Below are positions 55,201 to 64,000 of a DNA stretch of 64,000 nucleotides, one piece after another (position 1 is the stretch's first letter; each line of letters starts with the position of its first letter). A model generated the notes under the pieces. That model did no database searches and was not told the DNA's origin. It saw only the letters and a program-made list of their open reading frames with translations. The position numbers and the translations under genes were made by a program. Source of the DNA: Pseudoscleropodium purum (Eukaryota; Streptophyta; Bryopsida; Hypnales; Brachytheciaceae); contig OZ017802.1 in NCBI GenBank assembly GCA_963969395.1, positions 2,172,501-2,236,500 on the forward strand, written 5' to 3'.

Positions 55201-57411
55201 ACACGTAAAATACACGTGGCTTTAGGAATAGTGACATTCAAGATTGTCAAATGAATTTTAGAATTTATTCAATTCATGAAAAAATTTCGAAGGATTGTAC
55301 TCAAGATTATAATGAAGGAAATATAAATAAAAACTAAGGCGAGTCGAAGAGCAAGACTTGCATTCTCCAAGAAGAGGCGACTCTAAAAGTCTCTAAAAGA
55401 GGACTAGGTTTTGAAACGAGAATTTGGGGTTCAGAATCACGCAGGGCTCAAAAAGGAAAGGCGGAAGAGAATCACGCAGTGGAAGTCGCAAACTCTGAGA
55501 CCACTATTACACGTTTTCTGTTTAGAGTAGAGGCACCTGCGATTAGAATCTTCTTCATGTCATCATGTACAAAAAGAGGTGCAGAAATTGTAAAGCTGTC
55601 ACTTTCAGAAACGAATTTTAAGAACATTCTTCACAAAGATGTCAAGAAACCATTCATAATGGTCAATTGGTGAAAGGAAGAGCACCTTGGCCAATGTGGC
55701 CTGACGAGGCTCGCCAAGCAGTCTCCCAAATTCAAGCTCCATCAAATCATTGGCTTCAAACTTCAGTTCAGGTTTATCATTCTCGCCATCCTTCCCTGCT
55801 GCCTTCTTGCGCCCACCCATGGCCATCACTCTCACAGAGCCCGTCCTCTGAAATCCCCTGTGACACCGTCTCCGCCATGCCAGCAACACCAAAGCTCTTC
55901 CACCGAATTTACCACCGGCACCAACCTATACCGTCCATTCTATCAGTCTCATCTATGATTTATGTACCACCAGCATGCCATACAGTAAATGAGCATTTTT
56001 CTTTTGCAAAATATTGTACATTGGGACCACCATTGATTGAGAGGAAAGAGACTCGATTGAGAGAACAGAATGGCAATTAACAAATGGCTTGGAAGCTTAG
56101 GGTTTTGCTTTCTTTTGCTCATCGATATTCCTATCTTAAGAATCCAAATATACACTACCGAGAACCCATGGTGTCCAATTTAGCATTGAACCTATGAAAC
56201 TGAGTATCACGCACTATATAGAATAAACAGTGCAGTTATCCAGTGCAAAATCAACACACGACCACAGCAACATCGTACATTGTAGGGTTTTGGAAATTGC
56301 TAGCCAATGCCACCGTTGCAAATCCTCAACAATCTTATCATAAAACCACAATGCCAATACAGCACTAATCCATTCACTTATAATCATTAGAGAGAATCAC
56401 GAAGTCGACCTTCCTATCTCCAGGTGCTTATAAAATTGCATCTCCCACACACCATCCATTTCAATTCATTAAGGGTTTAATTCAGTTTTCGTCGAAACAA
56501 TGTTGAATTCCAAACAACGTCGCTACTTGAAGAGCAAGTCTCCGAGACTGCATTTCCCATTCCTCATTCTCTTCCAATTCGAATGATAGTGTTTTCACAA
56601 ACCCTAATTCATTTCTCATTTCATGCTCCCTATCTCGGTGCTTACAAATGCCGTCTCCCCATTCTCGCTTCGGAATTCGCGAATTTCGTTCAGTTCGAAT
56701 TATAAACACTCTTGAATTTCAAAGAGCATCCTTTCGCTAATTTCGATACGTGGAGAGCAAGTCTCCGAGACTGCATTCCCCATTCTCGTCCGATTCAAAT
56801 GCCACTGTTTTCACAATCCCTAATTCATTTCTACCAGATGCTCCCCACCTCCAGGTACTTTAAAAATCTCATCTCCCTATTCTCATCTCAGAATTAACGA
56901 ATTCCGTTCCGTTTGAATTAATCCACACTCTTGAATTTCAAACAGCCTTCCGCTACTTCCACTACTTGAAAAGCAAGTCTCCAAGACTACATTCCCCATT
57001 CTCTTCCAATTCGAATGCTAGTGGCTTTCCAAACCCTAATCCATTTCTACCCAATGCTCCCCACCTCCAAATCCCCATAAAATCTCATCTCCCCATTCTC
57101 ACTTCGGAATCAACGAATATAGTTTCAGTTCGAATTCAAAACACTACCGAATTTCAAACATCCTTTCGCTACTCCCGCTACACGAAGAGCAAGTCACAAA
57201 ATCACGCTAATACAATGCAAAGCTCCACAACGCAAATGCGCAGAAAATGCCCAGAAAACGCGCCGAAAAGCAAAAAACAAATTGGAAGCGCCACAACAAG
57301 AAGATTGACACCCTTTACCTGACGAAGCGTGAGTCCGCGAGACGACGGCCCCGACACAGGACACTGCAAGCTGGAAGTGGGCAGCGCCAAAGCTCCCCCA
57401 GCAGCGTCCAT
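46220..57411 (-). CDS. S1-domain RNA-binding protein, plastid SDP-like (1,025 aa, 16 exons)
   Basis: Exons, minus strand: 57411-57319, 55925-55686, 54996-54751, 54065-53445, 53350-53291, 52924-52675, 52162-51826, 51184-50998, 50410-50312, 49886-49620, 49143-49030, 48271-48200, 48052-47894, 47585-47514, 47137-46952, 46294-46220; 3078 nt, phases agree. The N-terminus (MDAAGGALALPTSSLQCPVS) is Ser/Ala-rich and acid-poor, followed by an Arg-rich stretch, as in a chloroplast transit peptide. Residues ~110-680 are low-complexity and charged, with a 41-aa tandem duplication. A degenerate S1 fold (VEEVVFTRAISNGML, then NFGSLVGFL and VVVVAVERERKQLRFSEKE) spans ~690-830. A canonical S1 domain follows at 839-915 (LNVGDAVKCTVKKVTNFGAFVE, then GVPALIHISELSWNRV and VKVCRLDRYLQRISLSLK). 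The tail (PELIGLTSRLEAYKGIDSVQ, KLLARSGNLVQE) resembles Arabidopsis At1g12800 (SDP), a plastid rRNA-processing factor; orthology is inferred. Exon 5 (53350-53291) is the least certain. Confidence 0.88.
47303..47327. repeat. (AGGACAGCC)n short tandem repeat
   Basis: Three 9-bp AGGACAGCC-type units in an intron of the S1 gene. Confidence 0.85.
50634..50671. repeat. (GGGGT)n G-rich tract in an S1-gene intron
   Basis: GTGGGTGGGGTGGGGTGGGG continuing to GTCGGGGG: six or more G-runs of three to five, so a G-quadruplex is possible on the plus (non-template for this gene) strand. It lies in the intron between exons at 50998 and 50410. Confidence 0.85.
53694..53939 (-). repeat. 123 bp coding tandem duplication in the S1-domain protein
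   Basis: Encodes two adjacent 41-residue units (residues 236-276 and 277-317), both built on DYMDxVQKPAI, then KPSWPK, DSVPPML and GKSKK. They agree at 35 of 41 positions. Confidence 0.95.
56425..57200. repeat. ~220 bp tandem repeats in intron 1 of the S1 gene
   Basis: The marker GAGCAAGTCTCCGAGACTGCAT recurs at 56532, 56755, 56972 (AAGCAAGTCTCCAAGACTAC) and partly at 57187, spaced 223, 217 and 215 bp. Each is followed by CCCATTCTC, TTCGAATG, CCCTAATYCATTTCT, ATGCTCCCCACCT and CTTGAATTTCAAA-like blocks. Confidence 0.9.
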
Positions 57412-57800
57412 GGTGCCCTCGATTCTTCACTCAATCAATCCTGGCACCCCAATTCCAATGGTTCCAAACCTCCAATCGTGCCCTTCATCGAAGCTACTGA
57501 AAGGATTGAAATCCAGCCGAGAGAGTGCAATTCAGCCGAGAAAGTGCAATTGGAAGTGCGTCGAACTGGGTAACGCAATGAATTGGGGATTTGGGAAGGA
57601 ATGTGGGCCTTATTCGGGGAGTTGAGGATGTGAGAGAGTGCGCTAGGCGTGTGTTGGAATTCGCAGGAAGTGTGCGGCCCAGGCGACAGAGGGTGATTTT
57701 GCTGTTGGGTCGTGAATTGGGCTCGCGGGGGCCGCGGGCGACGACGGATGTCCGCCCAACGCAAGAGAACACACGGAAGCCGCTTTTCTTTTTCCTCGGC
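57412..57800 (-). promoter_or_regulatory. Promoter/5' UTR region of the S1-domain gene
   Basis: GC-richer block immediately upstream of the start ATG (57409-57411). It has a short duplication CAGCCGAGAGAGTGCAATT / CAGCCGAGAAAGTGCAATT at 57513-57551. Frames on both strands show no recognisable protein. Composition falls to AT-rich beyond about 57,790, marking the edge of the gene island. Confidence 0.45.
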
Positions 57801-59365
57801 TTCGGTTTCTTTTGTACACTAATAATAATTAATGAAATGAAATTTAGTGTTGGCAACTCAAAAGGAATGGGTTTGTGGGGTTTTGTGTTATAGGGGTCTT
57901 GCATAATATAAGGGTGGACTTTCATACACCTAGAATTGGACAAATCTTGCATGAAAGACCAAGAAAATCTGGATTTCTAATTGGAAGTATGAAAAAATTG
58001 CATGAAGAAAATTTGAATTGATCAATGTCAAAATATTTGAATTAGGCTTGAAGAAAGCAAGAGAGGCAAGTTTTTAACATCTGAAAACTATTTTGAAAAT
58101 TGAACTTAAACCTTTTGGGTTGCTTTTAGCTTGACAACAAGGCCAAGTTACATATAAAATGTAGTTTCATCCTATTCATATAAAAGTAAAAGGATCATGA
58201 AACTTGACAAAAGTAATTTCAATTAATTTTGACATTACACAAAAGTTCATTCAAAGTGCATTGCCACCTTAATAGAGCTAAATAAAATTGTCGTGGTTTT
58301 AGAATTATATATGGCAAGTACATTCGAAGATTTTTAGGGTTTGGGAGGGCTACAAGTTCCCTAACGTTTTTTAACTTTGCAAACTCACTGAACATGATGT
58401 CTGATGTGGCAGAACGATTGCCACGTCATTTTAAAATTAATTTAAAAAATCAACTTTATTTTTCATTTAAAGAATTTTCATTTTTTTTTTAATTTGACAG
58501 GGTGGCATTCCTTAACTCTGGCAAAAACTGCAAAGAACAAAGGCCTAAAACGATCCTTCCGCCCCCTCCAAACTCTTCTAATTTATTTTTTTATTTTTTT
58601 ATTTTTTTGAATGGACCAATCACTACATAAAATGAAAAAAAATAAAAATAAATAAATAAATAGATTTGGAATGTCCACTATCAACCAAAAAAAGAATGGG
58701 TACTTAGGCTTGAAGTGCTTCTTATCCAATTGGGCCACGTGTCAAACCTTAATCTTCTTCAAAAATCATAGTGTTCACTAGATGGATTATAAATGTTTTC
58801 AATAACTTTTAAGGAGAAAAGGATGGAGTATATACAAGTTGTTTGAAAGAACAATTCTTGTCCATTCTTCAACAATGTAACTAATATATCTCAATCCTTC
58901 ATGATTGCCGTATAAAGTTAGGCCAATTATGGAAAAAAAAAAAAAAAATGTGCAAAAAAAAATATTGCACTTAGATTCTTTATTAGAAATTATTAGTTTT
59001 GCCTAAATGATCCAAATCAACACTTGAGGAGTGCTAGCATGTGAGCATAGAAATTATGAGCCTAGGAGTCTATATTATAAGCACTTTCTATTAATATAGG
59101 TGTCTAGTATGTTCATACTATAACATAAAGTATAATCACTCATTATCAATACTTATTGCAATTATTCAAAAACTCTTAGTATTGATTTTTGGAATTAAAT
59201 ATTAGAATGATTTGCGTTTTTTGTAAGTAGAAAAGAAAATAAGGCTTGTCAAAGTAAAAATAGGATATTATAGCTCAAAATAGTGAGATATCTACTTCCA
59301 AAGTTCATTTGAATAAAGCACCATTAAAACAATAGTAGATTCACCCATAAATTAAAGACACCCAC
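57801..59365. other. AT-rich intergenic DNA, no gene seen
   Basis: No coding signal. A stretch near 58360-58570 (TGATGTGGCAGAACGATTGCCACGTCA, in part) is a short imperfect palindrome around TGGCA/TGCCA of a kind common in plant repeats, but no element ends were found. Confidence 0.45.
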
Positions 59366-59368
59366 ATA

Positions 59369-59458
59369 CACTACAAGAAAACAAGGGTATAAATGACTTG
59401 TCTACAATGCCTATAGTCATTGTGGACAAGTCATTTATACCCTTGTTTTCTGGTAGTG
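59369..59458. mobile_element. 90 bp CACTA-type miniature element with 3-bp target duplication
   Basis: Begins CACTACAAGAAAACAAGGG and ends CCCTTGTTTTCTGGTAGTG. The two 41-nt arms (59369-59409 and 59418-59458) are reverse complements with only two mismatches, around the 8-nt loop CCTATAGT. Flanks are ATA at 59366-59368 and ATA at 59459-59461. CACTA (En/Spm) transposons have CACTACAAGAAAA ends and make 3-bp duplications, so this is an end-only derivative. Confidence 0.92.
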
Positions 59459-60118
59459 ATATTAAAAAGATTATGATAAACATTCAAATCAATGGTAAAT
59501 TCACATATTAAAACTTGTTTCATTACTTCTCCAAATGTTTTCTTCTCTTGAAGGTTTCTTGTGTCTTCATTGAAAGTTGATGGTTTTTCTTTAGGTGCTA
59601 ATATTTGGATAATAATAATAATGGATGTTGGAGTAACTTGAACACCCTATCATATCTTCAGGTCAAGTTGACGAGAAGTACCATGCATAGATTTGTTCTA
59701 TATTGAATGCACACACTTTGCATAATAATATCTACTTTGCCAATTAGATATTTGCATTGTTATTAGTTGAGATTTGTTGTAGTAGAAGGATGCAATGAAA
59801 GTCAATATATACAATTTTGTTGTATATATCAAGTAATGATCCAGCATCTCGGCTTCATTGGATCAACATCAAATAAAATATAGTTGCAAATACAAAACTA
59901 ACCAAGAATTCAAACCACCTAGGCTATGGTTGGTGTACCTTATGCAAGGAAATTAGGATGGATTCTCATAGTAGAAGAGTGGGAGGTGAATAGGTTCAAT
60001 GGTTACTTATATTAAATAAATTACAATGTACTTTAGTTTGGAGTAGTAGGAAACAAAATCCATTTCAAGAGTGTTGAAATAGGGGGCAAGGAGTTGAGAT
60101 AAATAAGTTGATATCAGT
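59459..60118. other. AT-rich intergenic DNA, no gene seen
   Basis: No recognisable frames. Confidence 0.5.
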
Positions 60119-60404
60119 AAGGTTGGGTGCTGTAAAAGCAACCTTTAAAATAGAGGTACATTTTTCTTTCTTCTATATACTAGAGGTGTACATTTCAGTA
60201 GGGGGTCGCTTTTAGAGCCCACTATGTTTCAACTTAAAAAATTTGTAACTAATTCTAAGAAGGTCCAAAAAATATGAAACGACATGTTACATGCCAATTC
60301 CATTTTTCTTCCTATAAAAATTTACTGAAAATTGTTTCAAGGAGTTTAGCTTCCTCCAGAATACAATCGGCTTTTAAAAGGTCACTTTAAGAACACACTA
60401 CCTT
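60119..60404 (+). mobile_element. MITE family A, ~286 bp copy
   Basis: Left end AAGGTTGGGTGCTGTAAAAG, right end CTTTAAGAACACACTACCTT, imperfect inverted repeats. The core (AGAGGTACATTTTTC, GTACATTTCAGTAGGGGGTCG, TTTGTAACTAATTC, AAAAAATATGAAACGAC) is close to the 63.4 kb copy. Confidence 0.8.
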
Positions 60405-62593
60405 AGTGCACTTCAATGCAAAGTTTTAAAGTTGAAAATTCTCTTGAAAGCATCAATTTTGCAAGTACAATAAGATAGAAATGTTGTTACAATCAGTGCA
60501 CCATATAAGCTTAGATAATTTTTCATGAAGAGATTCTCTGATCTAAGAACCTCAAATACTCAACAATTGCAAGAACCAGTTCCCTGCCTGGGTGCTTTTA
60601 GCAAGGTGTGAATCACTATCATTTAAAAAATGTGTTCTCGACTAAGTGTTTGGCTTATAGGATCTAAAAACGTCAATGTTAACACATTGCATGTGATTGT
60701 GCAATGAACGTGCCGTGTAAGAACTTCGTCCTAAGTTTATGGTAGAACCACCCATTGTTGACTACTTTAGGGATTCTACATATGTTCAAAAGTAGTGTAA
60801 GGCAATGTAAATGTCCATGGCTTGATTAGTCCCAACTTTTAAAAGGAGGAAAAAACACAATCTACACTTTGGTTGGAAATTTGTTCCGGGAGTGGTTGCA
60901 AAAATTTATAACCATATAGGTTGGGTATGGGTCTTGTTTGGTAATAGGTGGGTTCTATCATAAATTAACAAATTATGATGAATGTGTAGAATGACTAATG
61001 TTCCCCCAAAAATATTTTTTGAAATTCCTACTTTTTAACTACATATGGCATGCCCATAAAAAAATGCACAAAGCCTAAAATTAGTTTCCAAGCCTATTGG
61101 GATTTTAAAAATTGTATTACTTTCCATTTTCTGAAATTGTTGTTTATGAAACTATCTCTAAACTTTTTTATTCCACCATCTGTTAACTCTTTTATTTTGG
61201 TGATTGAAGCGATAGGAATTTAGTCAAAAGTGTAATGTGCCTTTGGTAGAAGCGGGATGTTTAATCCGTTCTACAAAGTGGGCCCTCCCTGACGTGGACA
61301 ACAAGGTCCAACTTTGGACTTGGTCAACGCCCTGTGGCCTGACACGACTGAATTGCAAGCTCCATGCCCCTAACTTTTAAGTTTCATCTGCCTCTAACTT
61401 TCTCGTTTGAATTCCAATTTCAACCTACTTTATATTTTTGGAAAGCTCTAGACTTCTACTATAAGATTCTAGACTCAAATTGAACATGACTCCATGTCTA
61501 CATAGTCTAACTTGCTTTTAGGCCTCAGTCTTAATTAAAATTCACTAATTAAAAACAAACGGAGATTGAAGAACGTACCTCAAATTGTGCTTCATCATAC
61601 CGGTTTCATAAGTCCTCCTAAAAATCCTTTGCTTGGGCCATTATCCTTCTCTTCAATTCTTTGTATTTTTTGCTCATTGCTTAACCACTAAAGTTTCTTT
61701 ATTATATTTTTACCAAAAACGCTCCAAAACTGCCATTTCTAGTAAAAGTACCAAATTTGAGAAAGAAAAAACATTTTTGGACAAACGTAACCATAGGATC
61801 TTGTAGTACATTGGTTTGAAAAGATGTGGAAAAAATTTCAGAAATCTCCACCACATAGAATGCAAGGTATTAGCATTTGAATTGACAAAAATCATTTGTG
61901 GACCTTGCAAAAAATAAGGAAGTTGCATTATAGTAGGTCACATTTGTATGAAAAAATGTCCTAAATGGTGGTGCTTCTTAGGATTCATTCTTCAAGGCAA
62001 GTTGGCTACATACCTAAAAAATCTTAGACCACTTAAAACTGTACAACATATAGGAAAGAAATACGATAGTAAGTAGAAAGAAGTAGAGAATGATTTAAAA
62101 TACTAATGTTTTAAGATTTTAGTTATGAAATTGAAAAACGCCAATCCTAATAGTTGTAATGTTGTACTAAACAATCTACATCCTATGATTTTATTTTTTT
62201 CAAAAAGTATTGAAAATTGAATTCAATAAAGAACTTCAAAGTTTATTTTAGAGTAGAGATTCCATTAGTGCCTGCAAATCCATTTTAAATATTTGTTTCC
62301 AAAAATATTGATTATTTCTTATTTGTCCAGATTGCCTAGCCAAGAAAAAAACTAATGTATCATTCAATAACCTTTAAACCATGTAGTCAAAAAATTTGGG
62401 CACACTCATTTACTTAGTCATTAGTAGCGATCTCAAAATGGGTTCAGGATAATTAGCCAAATGCTCATTATTAGAAGTTTTTTTTTTAATTTACACTAAG
62501 GGTTGAAAATTTCAAGTAGAAATTGAGCGAAATTGAGCCAGTTTTGAGATGTGTTTTTCTCCTTAGATGAGCAATTCCTAAGCCTCCTTCCTT
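60405..62593. other. AT-rich intergenic DNA with one dispersed-repeat fragment
   Basis: No gene recognised. A short GC-richer stretch at 61250-61380 shows no protein. Repeat family C, second copy, lies at 61715-61925. Confidence 0.45.
61715..61925. repeat. Dispersed repeat family C, copy 2
   Basis: Matches 37690-37900 in the same orientation (AAACTGCCATTTCTAGTAAAA, AGGATCTTGTAGTACATTGG, AAAATTTCAGAAA), with moderate divergence. Confidence 0.5.
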
Positions 62594-63221
62594 AACTCCT
62601 TAATGCCCAAGGCCTTTTTTAGCTTTTAGGAATTTGCTCTAAATTGAACAAAAAGCCAACATTTTGATAAGTTATATCAATTTTTTTTTAATTGTAACCA
62701 TACAAATTCAAACTAGATGTGTTAGAGATCTTATGGGGAAAAAAAAATATCACTTACGGATTGGAAGATTATAATGTTTGATCGTGAGGGTGCTAAAACT
62801 ATGAAAGTGATTTGAAGTCTTACATTCCTCTTTTCACATGTCAAATCTAAAAATTTGGGCACCAAAAAAAAATGAGGTCAAAGAACATAACATGCATAAC
62901 CCAATCAATTTATAGCTTCTCAAGATCTCTTCTACAATTTTTTTAAATGAATTTCTAATGTGAATTTTTCTCCAAGATCTAGTGTATTTGAGGCTCATTT
63001 CCAAGAGCTCTCAATACTATGAAAAGTCAAGCTTGCACAAAATCTTGGATAAAAAAATCATAATCAATCATTTTCAAAATCGAATTTTTGATGCTAAAAC
63101 TAAACTTCAAAAAGAATTTTTTCAAAAATATAAACCACTAAAAACAACAACTTGGTTAGGTTTTATTTAAACTCAAAGTATTGTCAATACAAAAATTGGG
63201 TGCCTTGGGCATTTAGGGGTT
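62594..63221 (-). mobile_element. Family B TIR element, copy 2 (reversed)
   Basis: The reverse complement is similar to 9311-9960 throughout. Ends are CCTTAATGCCCAAGGCC on the left and GGTGCCTTGGGCATTTAGGGG on the right. Internal landmarks are shared: TGTGAAAAGAGGA, TATAAATTGATTGGGTTATGCATG, AGAGCTCTTGGAAATGAGCC (in parts). Non-coding. Confidence 0.75.
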
Positions 63222-63350
63222 CATACTACATTCTCACATTCAAACTTGGCATCATGAAAACTCAAGCATCACCATCAGTCTAAACTTGATTCTCACAGCA
63301 GCAAAAATTGCTTGCATTGAGATTGTATTGATACATTTGTCCTCGTGAAA

Positions 63351-63650
63351 AGGTAGGAGGCTCTAAAACAGACATGGCTCTAAAAGCAATCTTAACGCAG
63401 AGGTACATTTTACTTTCTGTAATGTACCAATAATGTACATTTCAAGAAGGGTCGCTTTTAGAAACCACTGCATTCCAACTTCAAAAATTTGTAACTAATT
63501 GCACAAAGGTCCAAAAAATATGAAACGACTTGGATTAGATGCCAATTCCATTTTTCTTCTTACTAAAATTTACTAAAAATTGTTTCAAGAAGTTTAGATT
63601 CCCCAAAGTGCAATCAGCTCTTAAAGGGTCACTTTAAGAGCCTCCTACCT
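63351..63650 (+). mobile_element. MITE family A, best-preserved 300 bp copy
   Basis: Left end AGGTAGGAGGCTCTAAAAC, right end CTTTAAGAGCCTCCTACCT: terminal inverted repeats of about 15 bp, nearly perfect. This copy defines the family. No coding capacity; no clear target duplication was seen. Confidence 0.85.
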
Positions 63651-64000
63651 TAATCAAGTTGACAAACCACTCCTCAAAAAACTTTGCATTTAACTTAGCA
63701 AAGAATCAACTCAAAATCACAGTTGTCTAATGAATCAGCAAAGTAATATCGGTTACTTTCTGTAATTGTAGACACATTTCAGTTCTCCTTCCAAGGTTGC
63801 GGCAATCTAAGATAACTTCAAAAGCACCAAACAGAACAAGTATCACCGCACGACTTGAGAGAGATTTTGATTCTTTCTTACACAAATGGCATTTCGTTGC
63901 AGTGCAAATTCCCAAGTACACTTAACACTCCCGAGTCAAGCCAAAACTTCACGCACAAGTACAAATCCCAAGCCACACAAGCGTCCTCAAATAGCAATCA
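63651..64000. other. Window edge, no gene seen
   Basis: A 64-aa minus frame (63727-63921) has no recognisable features. Nothing further is supported. Confidence 0.4.

Overview
This is land-plant nuclear DNA. Four spliced genes are rebuilt below from splice sites and reading-frame phase, and every exon set closes to a whole number of codons. They encode plant-type proteins: a C4/cytosolic-type NADP-malic enzyme, a GT47 exostosin glycosyltransferase, a plastid-type S1-domain protein and an organellar MRS2-type Mg2+ transporter. Short TTTAGGG-type arrays (the plant telomere motif) occur in introns and UTRs. Genes sit in GC-richer islands separated by long AT-rich, transposon-laden DNA. A non-seed plant (moss or a relative) seems likely, but that is inference.

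Layout. (1) 1-3,250: AT-rich DNA, then the leader of gene 1. (2) 3,251-8,193 (+): MRS2/CorA-type Mg2+ transporter, 17 exons, 544 aa, with a C-terminal EF-hand. (3) 9,028-9,960: a MITE next to a ~650 bp TIR element. (4) 12,458-20,182 (+): NADP-dependent malic enzyme, 19 exons, 559 aa, with a long GATC-rich and G-box-bearing leader. (5) 21,919-25,346 (-): GT47 xyloglucan-galactosyltransferase-like protein, 2 exons, 939 aa, with a very long stem rich in N-glycosylation sequons; its 5' flank holds three ~147 bp tandem repeats. (6) 25.8-46 kb: no convincing host gene. This part holds a ~2.3 kb fold-back element with a nested MITE, a ~1.2 kb near-palindrome, a duplicated GC-rich stretch at 33-34.9 kb, and an internally deleted Ty1/copia element with both LTRs and a 5-bp target duplication. 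(7) 46,220-57,411 (-): S1 RNA-binding protein with a predicted plastid address, 16 exons, 1,025 aa. (8) 57.4-64 kb: transposon-rich DNA with a 90 bp CACTA-type mini-element and second copies of the repeats seen at 9-10 kb.

The four genes do not form a pathway. Two (MRS2-like and S1-like) look organelle-targeted, one is a Golgi type II membrane enzyme, and one is central carbon metabolism. The most unusual coding features are the EF-hand on an MRS2 transporter, the sequon-repeat stem of the GT47 enzyme, and the repeated linear motifs in the S1 protein. The most informative non-coding features are the repeat families, several of which show clear termini and target-site duplications.
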